From Falsigemmobacter intermedius (GTDB lineage: Bacteria > Pseudomonadota > Alphaproteobacteria > Rhodobacterales > Rhodobacteraceae), in assembly GCF_004054105.1 (NCBI RefSeq), contig NZ_SBLC01000017.1:1-64000 (forward strand): a stretch of DNA of 64,000 nt. The letters run 5' to 3'. Of this stretch, positions 1-7,654 are shown in pieces. Below the pieces are notes generated by a model that was not told the DNA's origin, made no database searches, and worked only from the letters and a program-made list of their open reading frames with translations. Position 1 is the first letter of the stretch. Each line of letters opens with the position of its first letter. The position numbers and the translations under genes were made by a program.

Positions 1-366
1 CAACGAAGCAGCTCGGTGACTGAAGACAAACTGCTATGAGCCCGCAAACAGCGGACAATCCCGCTTGCCAAAAACTGCTTGACGAAGACGGTCCCGTTAC
101 CGAAGTCCTGACCCTAGTGAAAGCAGGGTCAAAAGTGCGGTGATCCGCAGGGCGGATCGCATAACTTTCGCTGAGGGTCGCCTCAAAACCTGGTCTCCGG
201 CGCGGCCATGGCCCGACATACTTCGCGCGAGTCTCTATCATCTGAATGGGTGCTCAGCCAGACGAAAGGCGGCCTGCCGGGGCAGGCGCGTGGTTTCGCC
301 GCAACGCAGTCCGCGCAGGCCGGGGAGGTCTTCTTTAACAGCGGGGCTTTCACCGGATCCGGCGGA
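1..366. other. Unassigned left edge, no convincing gene
   Basis: I find no open reading frame here that resembles a known protein. The short frames on either strand lack family motifs. The first 150 bases look less GC-rich than the rest of the window. A perfect 7-bp inverted repeat (TGACCCT at 109-115, AGGGTCA at 125-131) with a 9-base loop is the only clear structure. The region lies next to a flippase gene that looks truncated at both ends, so it may be a rearrangement scar or the remnant of a lost element. No transposase fragment could be recognised. Confidence 0.35.
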
Positions 367-1536
367 TCAGATCTGCAACTCCCTCCGGGTGGCCTGAACG
401 TCTGAGAAGATCCGCCCCGAGCGACGCAGCTGCTCTCCCGCGGAAAGGCCGATCTCTGTGCCGCCCAGTCTGAGAATGACGACGATCATGACCAAAGCGG
501 CCAGGCTTCGCGCAGCTGCCGCCCCCGTCAACCCCAGAAAGAGTGCGGCCAGAAGCGTGGCTGGAAGGCGCAGCGCGAGGGAGAGGTTTTCGCGAAAGAC
601 CAGGGATTTTGGCTTTCCAAGCGCCATCAGAAGCGCCTGGGCGGGCAGCGTGACGGCCTGAAGCGCGATGACCGGGGCCAGCCACCAGATCAGCGGCACC
701 ATGGCCGACCAGCCCGCGCCCAGCACCAGCGGCACCAGATCGGCTGCAAAGACGGCGAAGAGAAGGCCGGTCGGCGTGATCAGGCAAAGCAGAATCTGCT
801 GGGCACGAAGATAACTTTCCCGCAGACGGGCGGGGGCATCGCGCAGGGGGAGTGCGGCAAAGCCTGCAAAAAGCGGCTGTGCCGCCGGTGCCGCCAGGCT
901 GTGGGTGGCCAGAGAGGCCAGATCGCCCGCCATGGTGTAAAGACCAAGCTGTGGCCGGCCGAGGATCGCGCCGATGAAGAAGCGGTCGCTTTGCTGGTTC
1001 AGGGTGAAGATCATCCGCGACAGGCTCACCCAGCCCGCGAAGTGAAAAAGCCCCGCCGCGCCGCGCAGCGACAGCCGGAGGCGCCAGGGGGCGAGCAGAT
1101 GGGTGCTCAGCGCGGTGACAAGCGGCCCGGCCACCAGACCCGCGACCAAGGCCCCGACGCCGCCCTCTGCGAATGCGACGCTGAGCATGATCCCGCAGGC
1201 TGCAAGCTTGCCACAAAGCTGGCTGCAGGCGAGGGCCCGGTAGTCCAGCGCGCGCAGGGCGTGCACCATGGCCGGGCTGGCGCAGCCCTGGGCCAGCGGT
1301 ATCAGCGCGAAGGTGGTGAGAACCGCCGCCAGGTGCGGCTCTCCGAACAGCCGGGCCAGGGGGGCGGCGAGAGCGGTCAGAAGCGTGGCGACCAGGAGGC
1401 CGCGCAGAAGCGACAGGGTGAAGGCGGCGCTTTGGGCGATCCCACCCGGCTTCATACTGCGCCGCACCGGGCCTGCGGGCGCGGGCGGGCTGCGGCGGGG
1501 CCGTTCGGCACCCCTTTCAGCAGGGGCATGGGCCAT
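367..1536 (-). CDS. Oligosaccharide flippase (MOP/Wzx type), probably truncated
   Basis: The protein resembles the polysaccharide-exporter branch of the MOP superfamily (Wzx-like), which flips undecaprenyl-linked oligosaccharides across the inner membrane. About ten hydrophobic segments are visible from residue 35 to residue 365, including a family-like stretch around FHFAGWVSLSRMI and NQQSDRFFIG. Family members are usually about 450-500 residues and begin with two membrane helices. Here residues 1-28 are rich in Arg, Pro and Ala and have no helix, so roughly 60-70 N-terminal residues appear to be missing. I translated the other upstream frames and did not find them. The last dozen residues (after SGRIF) also look unlike the family. 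An alternative start is Met28 at 1455. The gene is probably non-functional or a fragment; a divergent short form cannot be excluded. Confidence 0.6.
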   Translation of the reverse strand: MAHAPAERGAERPRRSPPAPAGPVRRSMKPGGIAQSAAFTLSLLRGLLVATLLTALAAPLARLFGEPHLAAVLTTFALIPLAQGCASPAMVHALRALDYRALACSQLCGKLAACGIMLSVAFAEGGVGALVAGLVAGPLVTALSTHLLAPWRLRLSLRGAAGLFHFAGWVSLSRMIFTLNQQSDRFFIGAILGRPQLGLYTMAGDLASLATHSLAAPAAQPLFAGFAALPLRDAPARLRESYLRAQQILLCLITPTGLLFAVFAADLVPLVLGAGWSAMVPLIWWLAPVIALQAVTLPAQALLMALGKPKSLVFRENLSLALRLPATLLAALFLGLTGAAAARSLAALVMIVVILRLGGTEIGLSAGEQLRRSGRIFSDVQATRRELQI

Positions 1537-1726
1537 GACAGGATCGGCATCGCGGGCACCTTCAGAGGCAGGTCACGCCTGCAGGTGATCCGGTGCTGAC
1601 ATGGCAAAAACGGTCAGACAATCTGCGGAATTGTGACAGTCCGGGTGCTGATCTGAAGGGGGGGGCCGTAAGGCCCTGGTCCGCCCCCGGCCGCAGGGGC
1701 GGCGCGGGGGCGGGGGAGAGGGCGGA

Positions 1727-2545
1727 TCAGCGGAAGCCGAGGCCCAGATTTTCCAGAACATTGCGCAGCACATGGCGACCGCTCAGACCGCGCAGCGAGC
1801 CCAGACGGCCCTTCAGCAGATCGGTCCAGGGCTGCGGCGAAAGACCCTGCGACGCGCGGAACGCGAGAGTGGCCTCATTATGGCGGGCGATGGCCGCGCC
1901 TTGATCGCTGTTGTAGCGCTCATGGTGCAGAACCGCCTCCTGAGGCAGGCGCGGTTTGACGGCGGTGGCCACCTCGGGGTCGGGATGGCCGACCACAAGG
2001 CCCGCGACCACATAGGCGCGTTTGGGCAGGCCGACCAGTTCGGCCAGCTCTGCCGGGTGATTGCGCAGACCGCCGATATAGACCGTCCCGAGCCCGAGAG
2101 ATTCCGCCGCCACGAGGGCGTTTTGTGCCGCCAGCATGGCATCGACGGTGGCCAGAACGAAGGCCTCGGTGTGGTCGAGGGCCTCGGTCCCGCTGCCCTC
2201 CGCCTGCAGAATGCTCTCAGCGCGCGCCAGATCAGCGACCCAGAGGAAGCAAAGCGGGGCCTGAGCGATGTGCTTCTGCCCGCCTGCGAGGTCCGCAAGC
2301 TTTGCCCGGGTGGCCGCATCCTGGACGGCGACCACGCTCCAGACCTGAAGGTTCGAGGAGGTGGGCGCGGACGAGGCGGCTGCGACCAGAAGTTCAATCG
2401 TGCCTGCCGCAAGCGGCTGCGGCAGGAAATTCCGCACGGTGCGATGCGACAGAAGGCTGTCGATCACCGGGTTGCGCGCGGCGGTCCCGGGCAGAGCTTC
2501 GCCATAGCGGGTGGCGATCGGGCAGGGGGTTTGGGTCACAGTCAT
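1727..2545 (-). CDS. NADPH-dependent nitroreductase/FMN oxidoreductase (NfsA-like)
   Basis: This 272-residue protein belongs to the FMN-binding nitroreductase family and is closest in layout to the NfsA/FRP group, which reduces nitroaromatics, quinones or flavins with NADPH. Visible motifs are the FMN-phosphate-contacting SHRTVRNF near residues 33-40, SSAPTSSNLQ near residues 58-67 and GLGTVYIGGLRN near residue 150. The NfsA-like segment PRLPQEAVLHHERY follows near residue 200. The start at 2545 lies 5 bases after the stop of the upstream aldo/keto reductase gene, so the two form an operon. The physiological substrate is unknown; a joint role in detoxifying carbonyl or nitro compounds is inference. 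Confidence 0.88.
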   Translation of the reverse strand: MTVTQTPCPIATRYGEALPGTAARNPVIDSLLSHRTVRNFLPQPLAAGTIELLVAAASSAPTSSNLQVWSVVAVQDAATRAKLADLAGGQKHIAQAPLCFLWVADLARAESILQAEGSGTEALDHTEAFVLATVDAMLAAQNALVAAESLGLGTVYIGGLRNHPAELAELVGLPKRAYVVAGLVVGHPDPEVATAVKPRLPQEAVLHHERYNSDQGAAIARHNEATLAFRASQGLSPQPWTDLLKGRLGSLRGLSGRHVLRNVLENLGLGFR

Positions 2546-2550
2546 CGTCC

Positions 2551-3495
2551 TTAAAGTCCTTTAAGATCAAGCAGGCTCAGCTCTTCGGCTGAGAGGGTCA
2601 GCCGCACCCCCCCGAGCAGGGTGGTCAATTGCGCGACCGAGGTCACCGAGGCCAGCGGTGCCAGAACGCCGGGCTGATGCAACAGCCAGGCCATGGCGAG
2701 GGCGGCATGGCTGACGCCCCGTTCGGCGGTCACCTGGTCCATGGCCGCCAGCACGCGCAGACCGTCGTCGTTCAGATAGCGGCTGACGCTGTTGCCGCGC
2801 GGGCTTTGGCCAAGATCGGCTTCGGTGCGGTATTTCCCGGTCAGAAAACCGGCCGAGAGCGAGTAGAAGGGGATCAGGCTCAGCCCCTGGGAGAGCATCA
2901 GATCCTGAAGATCGCCCTCATATTTATGCCGGGTGCGCAGGTTGTATTCGTTCTGCACGGTCTCATAGCGCGGCAGGCCTTCGGCCCCGCTGAGGCTCAG
3001 GGCTTCGCCGAGCTGAGTGGCGTCAAAGTTAGAGCAGCCGATGGCACGCACTTTTCCGGCCCGGATCAGCCGGTCATAGGCCGTCAGAGTTTCCTGCTGC
3101 GGCACGGCGGCATCAAAGAGATGGCTTTGATAAAGATCGATATAATCCGTCTGCAGCCGCGTCAGCGAGGCTTCGACCGCGCGCTCAATATGCGCGGCAG
3201 ACAGGCCCTTGCCGTCTTCGCCCAGATCCATGCCGACCTTGGTGAAGATCTGCACCCGGTCGCGGTTGCCGCGGGCCTTCATCCAGCGGCCAAGAATGCG
3301 CTCGCTTTCGCTGTCATTGCCGGGGACCCAGCGGGAATAGACATCCGCCGTGTCAAATGCGCCAAAGCCCTGATCGGTAAAGGCGTCGAAAATATCGAAG
3401 GAGGTCGCCTGATCTGCGGTCCAGCCTGCGGTATTGGTCCCGAGGATGAAGGGCGCAATGGTGAGCGCGCTGCGGCCGACGGAGCGTTGGTCCAT
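2551..3495 (-). CDS. Aldo/keto reductase
   Basis: A 314-residue NAD(P)H-dependent aldo/keto reductase with the (beta/alpha)8-barrel family signature. The catalytic tetrad can be read directly: Asp48 and Tyr53 in FDTADVYS, Lys86 in IFTKVG and His125 in LYQSHLFD. It resembles the YajO/Tas-like branch (SNFDATQL and FYSLSAGFLTGKY motifs) acting on aldehydes or ketones. The reading frame extends upstream to 3564, but those 23 residues show no family similarity. I chose the ATG at 3495, which is preceded by AGGGAC. It is the first gene of a two-gene unit with the nitroreductase. The substrate is not predictable. Confidence 0.88.
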   Translation of the reverse strand: MDQRSVGRSALTIAPFILGTNTAGWTADQATSFDIFDAFTDQGFGAFDTADVYSRWVPGNDSESERILGRWMKARGNRDRVQIFTKVGMDLGEDGKGLSAAHIERAVEASLTRLQTDYIDLYQSHLFDAAVPQQETLTAYDRLIRAGKVRAIGCSNFDATQLGEALSLSGAEGLPRYETVQNEYNLRTRHKYEGDLQDLMLSQGLSLIPFYSLSAGFLTGKYRTEADLGQSPRGNSVSRYLNDDGLRVLAAMDQVTAERGVSHAALAMAWLLHQPGVLAPLASVTSVAQLTTLLGGVRLTLSAEELSLLDLKGL

Positions 3496-3654
3496 AGTGT
3501 GAAAGTCCCTGCTGTTGTCTGCTCTGAGGTATAACCGCTGAGGCGCAGGGGACCAGCCCTGCAAAGGGTGCAGAGCTGTGCGGCGGGCCGTGTGGCGGCT
3601 CCGGCCCCCCGCAATTGCCGGCGGTGCTGAGAAATGAGGCGCAAAGCGCCCCCG

Positions 3655-4695
3655 TCAGCCCAGAAGCGCCGTCCAGACGCGGTATCGCCCGCGCCCCGTC
3701 AGCTCGCGGATCAGGCCGCGCTGCGTGAAGAGATCAAGGTTGCGCTGAACGGCAGCGCGGGAGGCGCCGGTCTCCTGCTCTGCCATGGGGGCTGAGACGC
3801 TGGGCCAGTCTTTCAGCAGCCCAAGCAGGCGCGGCGGTGTGCGCCCGGAGAGATCAAAGATGGTCTCTTCAGCCCGCGCCGTCCAGGCTGCGAGGCGGTC
3901 GAGATGCATCAGGGCTGCGAGCACCGCCTGATGCGCGCCGAGAATCCAGCCCTGCAGACGCGCGGCGGCGCTGCCCTGGGCTACCAGCCCCGGAAAGCCC
4001 GCCAGCGACAGCGGCAAAAACCCCTGACCCGAGGCCGGAGCGCCGCCAAGCCTTGCAGCGAGAACCGCCGCCTCAAGATCGCGGGCGGGTGAGGGGTCGG
4101 TCATGCGCCAGAGATGGAACAGCACCGCCGATTGCACGATCGGATGCAGCGAAGACAGGCTGTCGAGCACGTCGCAGGCATCTGTGACCCGCGCCGAGGG
4201 GGGCGTGCCCGGCGCATGGCCCAGAAGCTGGCTCATCGCATCAGCGCGATCCTGCCCCACGGGGGCCGGACCATTGGTCAGACGGCGCACCGCCCAGGCT
4301 CCGCGCGCCAGCGCCTGCGCGTCGGTCCCGGTTGCGCCGATCTGCAGCGAGATCCACAGCACCAGACGATCCGCGGGCAACCGGTCACCCGACCACCAGC
4401 CAAGACTGGCCACCTCCTGCAGCGCAAGGCGGCGGCGTGCCCCCTCGCCATGCAGGCGCAGCCGCTCTTCCAGGCGGCCGAAATCGAAGCTCAGCGCCGC
4501 GAGATCAAGAGCATAGTCCGCCTCTGCCGCCCGCCATTCCTGGAAGGGAAACAGCCGGCTCTCAACCCCGGCAGAAACCTCTGAGGCATCAAGATTGTCC
4601 TCAGGGTCAGGGGGAAGGAACCACAGATCGCCGTCACCGTCTTCGGTGTCGTCGCTATAGGGATCAAACGGGGGGTCATCGGTAAATCGGGCCAT
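3655..4695 (-). CDS. DUF1612/RHE_PE00001-like protein with C-terminal winged helix
   Basis: The protein (about 346 residues) has an acidic N-terminus (Asp/Glu-rich, residues 1-35). A central all-alpha region follows, with motifs like those I associate with DUF1612/RHE_PE00001 proteins (FPFQEWRAAEADYAL, SLGWWSGDRLPADRL, LARGAWAVRRL). A C-terminal winged-helix-like segment closes it (PSVSAPMAEQETGASRAAVQRNLD followed by RGLIRELTGRGRYRVW). Such proteins are often found on plasmids of Rhizobiales and Rhodobacterales, but their function is unknown; DNA binding is inferred from the helix-turn-helix. The frame opens at 4731 and also has Met codons at 4704 and 4695; none has a good ribosome site, so the start is uncertain. 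It is transcribed divergently from the DnaA_N-type gene at 5062. Family assignment is from memory and moderately sure. Confidence 0.6.
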   Translation of the reverse strand: MARFTDDPPFDPYSDDTEDGDGDLWFLPPDPEDNLDASEVSAGVESRLFPFQEWRAAEADYALDLAALSFDFGRLEERLRLHGEGARRRLALQEVASLGWWSGDRLPADRLVLWISLQIGATGTDAQALARGAWAVRRLTNGPAPVGQDRADAMSQLLGHAPGTPPSARVTDACDVLDSLSSLHPIVQSAVLFHLWRMTDPSPARDLEAAVLAARLGGAPASGQGFLPLSLAGFPGLVAQGSAAARLQGWILGAHQAVLAALMHLDRLAAWTARAEETIFDLSGRTPPRLLGLLKDWPSVSAPMAEQETGASRAAVQRNLDLFTQRGLIRELTGRGRYRVWTALLG

Positions 4696-5061
4696 GCTGC
4701 GCATTATGTCTGCAGAGCGCCTGGCCAGCAAGCGCGTGTTGGGGGACAGCGCTGTGAAGGAGCAGTTTGTTCCGGCCCTTCTAGGGAGGAGTCTGAAAGG
4801 GATCGCGGCGCGTAACTCGCTGGCAGAAAACGGGGATTTCTTGAGGCAGTCCGGTCTGTGTGGCAGGGGCGGAAGGCGCCGGCTCCTGCCCGCTGCATGA
4901 GGGCGCAGAGGTCACTGGAGATACCCCTGCCCCCCGCCCGGACCCGAGCAAGGCTCTCAGGAGGGCTCAATTGACAAAAATTCCGCAGCCGCCATGGTGA
5001 AGTGCCCCGGGGATCAGTAAGACTGCCCCGGTCCGCCCAACAGACAGTGAGAGCAGAGACG
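4696..5061. promoter_or_regulatory. Divergent intergenic region between DUF1612 and DnaA_N-type genes
   Basis: These 366 bases carry no convincing gene. TTGACA at 4971-4976 is a good -35 match for the rightward gene, but no clear -10 follows at 16-18 bases. The octamer TGCCCCGG occurs twice (near 5003 and 5026), too short and too few to call iterons. If the flanking gene is a replication initiator, this is where its binding sites would be expected; I see no long direct repeats or strongly AT-rich tract. Confidence 0.3.
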
Positions 5062-5754
5062 ATGCAGCAGCCGCGCCTGACGGGTCCCGGAGCGGGGTCT
5101 GACAGATATGATGTCCTGACCGCGCTTTCGGTTGCCGCGCTCGGGGCGGGCGGTCATCAGCAGGTTTTATTGCTGCGTCTGATGGCGCTGATCACGGCGC
5201 GCTACAACTGGGCGCAGGATGAGCTGTCGCTGGGCCAGAAAGATATGGCGCTGATGTGGTCGGTGGATGAGCGCACGGTGAAGCGCGAGATCCGCAGGCT
5301 TCTTGATGCGCATCTGCTGATCCTGCTGCGGCCGGGTGTGAAGGGTCGGGTGGCTGTCTATCGGCTGAACCTGCGCAAAGTTGCCGAGCTGACGGAAGCC
5401 TGGTGGCCGCGCGTCGGCCCCGATTTTGAAGCCCGGATGGCCGGGCGTTACGCGCCCGAGGGGGCCTCTGAGGATCGGGTGGTGCGGCTTGATTTCACGC
5501 CGCGTGACCAGCCGGACCTGAGCAGCCCCTGGCAGCGTGTACTGACCCGTCTGCGGGAGGCCGATCCCGCCCGCGCCGGTGCCTGGTTTGACCCTCTGGT
5601 GGTGCTGAGCGAGACCGCGCCGGAGATCTCGCTGCAGGCGCCTTCGCGGTTTGCCCTGCGCTATATCGAGACACATCTTTTGTCGCAGATGAAGATCGCG
5701 ATGCGCCAGGAGCTTGGCCCGGGCTGGCGGCTGACCCTGACGGGGAGGCAATAA
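5062..5754 (+). CDS. Winged-helix protein with C-terminal DnaA N-domain-like region (possible replication initiator)
   Basis: A 230-residue protein in two parts. Residues about 10-115 form a helix-turn-helix/winged-helix region (MALITARYNWAQDELSLGQ, MWSVDERTVKREIRRL, then a wing with RPGVKGRVAVYRLN). Residues about 150-228 match the pattern of the DnaA N-terminal domain: SPWQRVLTRL, AWFDPLVVL, a short beta segment, APSRFALRYIETHLL. There is no AAA+ ATPase domain. Similar proteins in Rhodobacteraceae are labelled DnaA N-terminal domain proteins, and DnaA-like plasmid replicases are known in this family, so a replication role is possible but not shown. The ATG at 5062 was preferred over the frame opening at 5002 because the extra residues are not conserved-looking. 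It faces away from the DUF1612 gene and lies 158 bases upstream of opgG. Confidence 0.7.
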   Translation: MQQPRLTGPGAGSDRYDVLTALSVAALGAGGHQQVLLLRLMALITARYNWAQDELSLGQKDMALMWSVDERTVKREIRRLLDAHLLILLRPGVKGRVAVYRLNLRKVAELTEAWWPRVGPDFEARMAGRYAPEGASEDRVVRLDFTPRDQPDLSSPWQRVLTRLREADPARAGAWFDPLVVLSETAPEISLQAPSRFALRYIETHLLSQMKIAMRQELGPGWRLTLTGRQ

Positions 5755-5830
5755 TCCGCCTTCTGCAGCTGCAAAAACCGGCAGGAAACCCGCCTTCTGT
5801 TACATTCCTTCAACTGCTTTTGAACGCCGC

Positions 5831-5860
5831 TTGCGTGGCACATGGCCGCAATCGTATATG
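5831..5860 (+). promoter_or_regulatory. Candidate sigma70 promoter for the opg operon
   Basis: TTGCGT (5831-5836) and TATATG (5855-5860) are separated by 18 bases and lie about 50 bases upstream of the opgG start, in the only gap before the operon. The -10 match is good and the -35 moderate. This is inference from consensus only. Confidence 0.35.
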
Positions 5861-5912
5861 AGGGGATGAGTCCGGACCCAGTCCCCGAGCAAGCATAGGG
5901 TTTTCCTAACGA

Positions 5913-7490
5913 ATGTCGTACGACATTATTTCTGACGTCAGCGTTTCGCGTCGAAGCCTTCTGATCTCGGGTTCAGCCTTTGCGCTGGCATCAACCGGTG
6001 CGGTTCCGACGCTGGCGGGCAATGCCGCGGTGCAGCAATTCTCATGGGATCTGCTCTGCGCTGAAATGCAGGCTCTGGCCGCGCAGCCCCATCAGCAGCC
6101 CGCCGGGGTGAGCGGTTTTCTGGCCGATCTGAATTATGATGACTACCGCCTGATCCGCTTTCGCCCGGATCGTCTGCGCTGGTCTGCGCCGACAAGTCCT
6201 TATCGGCTTGCGGCTTTTCCGCCGGGCTGGCTCTTTAAAGAGCCGGTGGTTCTCTTTGAGGTCAATGGCGGTGAGGCGCGTGAGATGCGCTTCAGCACCT
6301 CGGATTTCGAATATCTCAACGATCTGGCCGACCGCGTTCCGGCGCTCGAAGAGCTGCCCGGTGTGGCAGGCTTCCGGCTGCACAGCTATCTCAACCGCCC
6401 CGATGTGCTGGATGAGCTGGTAGCCTTTGTCGGCGCGAGCTATTTCCGCGCGCTTGGCCGCAATTCTGCCTATGGCCTTTCGGCCCGTGGTCTGGCGCTG
6501 AATACGGCCACCGCCAGCGGAGAGGAATTCCCGCGCTTCAGCCGGTTTTACATCGACCGCAGCGGCGCACCGTCTGAGATCACGGTTTTTGCGGCCCTCG
6601 AAAGCCCCTCGGTCACCGGGGCCTACCGCTTTGTCATCCGTCCGGGTGCTGCGACGACCATGGATGTGACCTGCCGTCTGTGGTTCCGCAACGATATTGA
6701 AGAACTGGGCATCGCGCCGCTGACGTCGATGTATCTTTTCTCGGAAAAAAGCCGGGCGCAGTTTGACGATTTCCGGCCCAAGGTCCACGACAGTGACGGG
6801 CTGCAGATCACCCGCGCCGATGGCGAGCGGATCTGGCGTCCGCTGTCGAACCCGCCGCGTCTGTCGGGCAGCTATTTTGCTGAGACATCGCCGCGCCGCT
6901 TCGGCCTGCATCAGCGTGACCGCCGCTTTGAGAGTTTTCAGGACCTTGAGGCGAATTACCACCGCCGCCCCTCGCTCGACGTGGAACCCCTGGGCGACTG
7001 GGGGCCGGGTCATGTGCGGCTGGTCGAGATCCCCTCGGATTCTGAGGCCAATGACAATATCGTCGCCTATTGGGTGCCCGCGGGTGCCGTGAAGGCCGGT
7101 GAGAGCCGCGAATTTGCCTATCGGCTGCACTGGGGCGACCTGCCGCTTGATCTGAGCGGACCCCTTGCCCATGTAGATGAGACAAGGGCCGGCCATGGGG
7201 GCGTGGCCGCAGGTGGTGTGCGCAGCGGTGAGCGGAAGTTCGTCATCGATTTTCGGGGCGGTCAGCTCGATGTCATGGGGTCTGAGGCGCAGATTGAGGC
7301 GAAGGTCTCTGTCTCCAATGCCGAAGTGCTGTCCCAGGTCGTGCAGCGCGTCCCGCAGACCGGGGCCTGGCGGCTCTTTCTGGACATCGCGGCGCAGCCG
7401 GACGCGGTGGTTGAACTTTCTGCACATCTGGCCGGATACGGCCGTAAGCTTTCTGAGAACTGGCTTTACCAGTGGATCAACAGCAAATGA
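5913..7490 (+). CDS. opgG: Periplasmic glucan biosynthesis protein OpgG/MdoG
   Basis: A 525-residue member of the OpgG/OpgD (MdoG) family, which is needed for building or branching osmoregulated periplasmic glucans. Residues 12-17 (SRRSLL) followed by a hydrophobic stretch ending near TLAGN form a twin-arginine-type signal, as in E. coli OpgD, so export by Tat is likely. The mature part carries the family beta-sandwich features: FSWDLLCAEMQALA, RFRPDRLRW, a central GASYFRALG and HVDETRAGHGG, and a C-terminal Ig-like part. The length is normal for the family. Its stop codon overlaps the ATG of a 54-codon ORF (ATGA at 7487-7490), and opgH follows. The order matches the opgGIH arrangement reported in Rhodobacter sphaeroides. 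The ribosome site before the ATG is weak. Confidence 0.92.
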   Translation: MSYDIISDVSVSRRSLLISGSAFALASTGAVPTLAGNAAVQQFSWDLLCAEMQALAAQPHQQPAGVSGFLADLNYDDYRLIRFRPDRLRWSAPTSPYRLAAFPPGWLFKEPVVLFEVNGGEAREMRFSTSDFEYLNDLADRVPALEELPGVAGFRLHSYLNRPDVLDELVAFVGASYFRALGRNSAYGLSARGLALNTATASGEEFPRFSRFYIDRSGAPSEITVFAALESPSVTGAYRFVIRPGAATTMDVTCRLWFRNDIEELGIAPLTSMYLFSEKSRAQFDDFRPKVHDSDGLQITRADGERIWRPLSNPPRLSGSYFAETSPRRFGLHQRDRRFESFQDLEANYHRRPSLDVEPLGDWGPGHVRLVEIPSDSEANDNIVAYWVPAGAVKAGESREFAYRLHWGDLPLDLSGPLAHVDETRAGHGGVAAGGVRSGERKFVIDFRGGQLDVMGSEAQIEAKVSVSNAEVLSQVVQRVPQTGAWRLFLDIAAQPDAVVELSAHLAGYGRKLSENWLYQWINSK

Positions 7491-7651
7491 ACGATACCCA
7501 GGACGATATTCTTTCACCGGCACGGCCGGCTGTTATTGAGCGCGGCGCTTTGCCTGATGCGCCGCTGGCCATGCCGACGCAGCGCCTGGAGGCGCAGCCG
7601 CGGGGCCGCTTTGGCTGGCTTTCACTGCGCCCTACAGCCCGCGGAGCGTGA
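7487..7651 (+). CDS. Small protein between opgG and opgH (opgI-like)
   Basis: A 54-codon ORF starts in an ATGA overlap with the opgG stop and ends 3 bases before the opgH start, so it is translationally coupled on both sides. The peptide begins MNDTQDDILS and includes ALPDAPLAMPTQRLEAQPRG, with no signal or membrane segment, so it should be cytosolic. The Pro/Ala-rich ALP...MPTQ motif resembles the cytosolic N-terminal tail of longer OpgH proteins. The ORF may therefore be a split-off N-terminal piece of OpgH or the small gene called opgI in R. sphaeroides. I cannot confirm identity with opgI without a database comparison. The unbroken coupling makes a chance ORF unlikely. Confidence 0.6.
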   Translation: MNDTQDDILSPARPAVIERGALPDAPLAMPTQRLEAQPRGRFGWLSLRPTARGA

Positions 7652-7654
7652 TGT

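Noticed and set aside
5002-5045. Iterons near the DnaA_N-type gene
   Set aside because: Only two TGCCCCGG octamers are present, which is too few and too short.
6042-7523. 493-codon open frame on the minus strand
   Set aside because: Antisense shadow of opgG with no recognisable domain.
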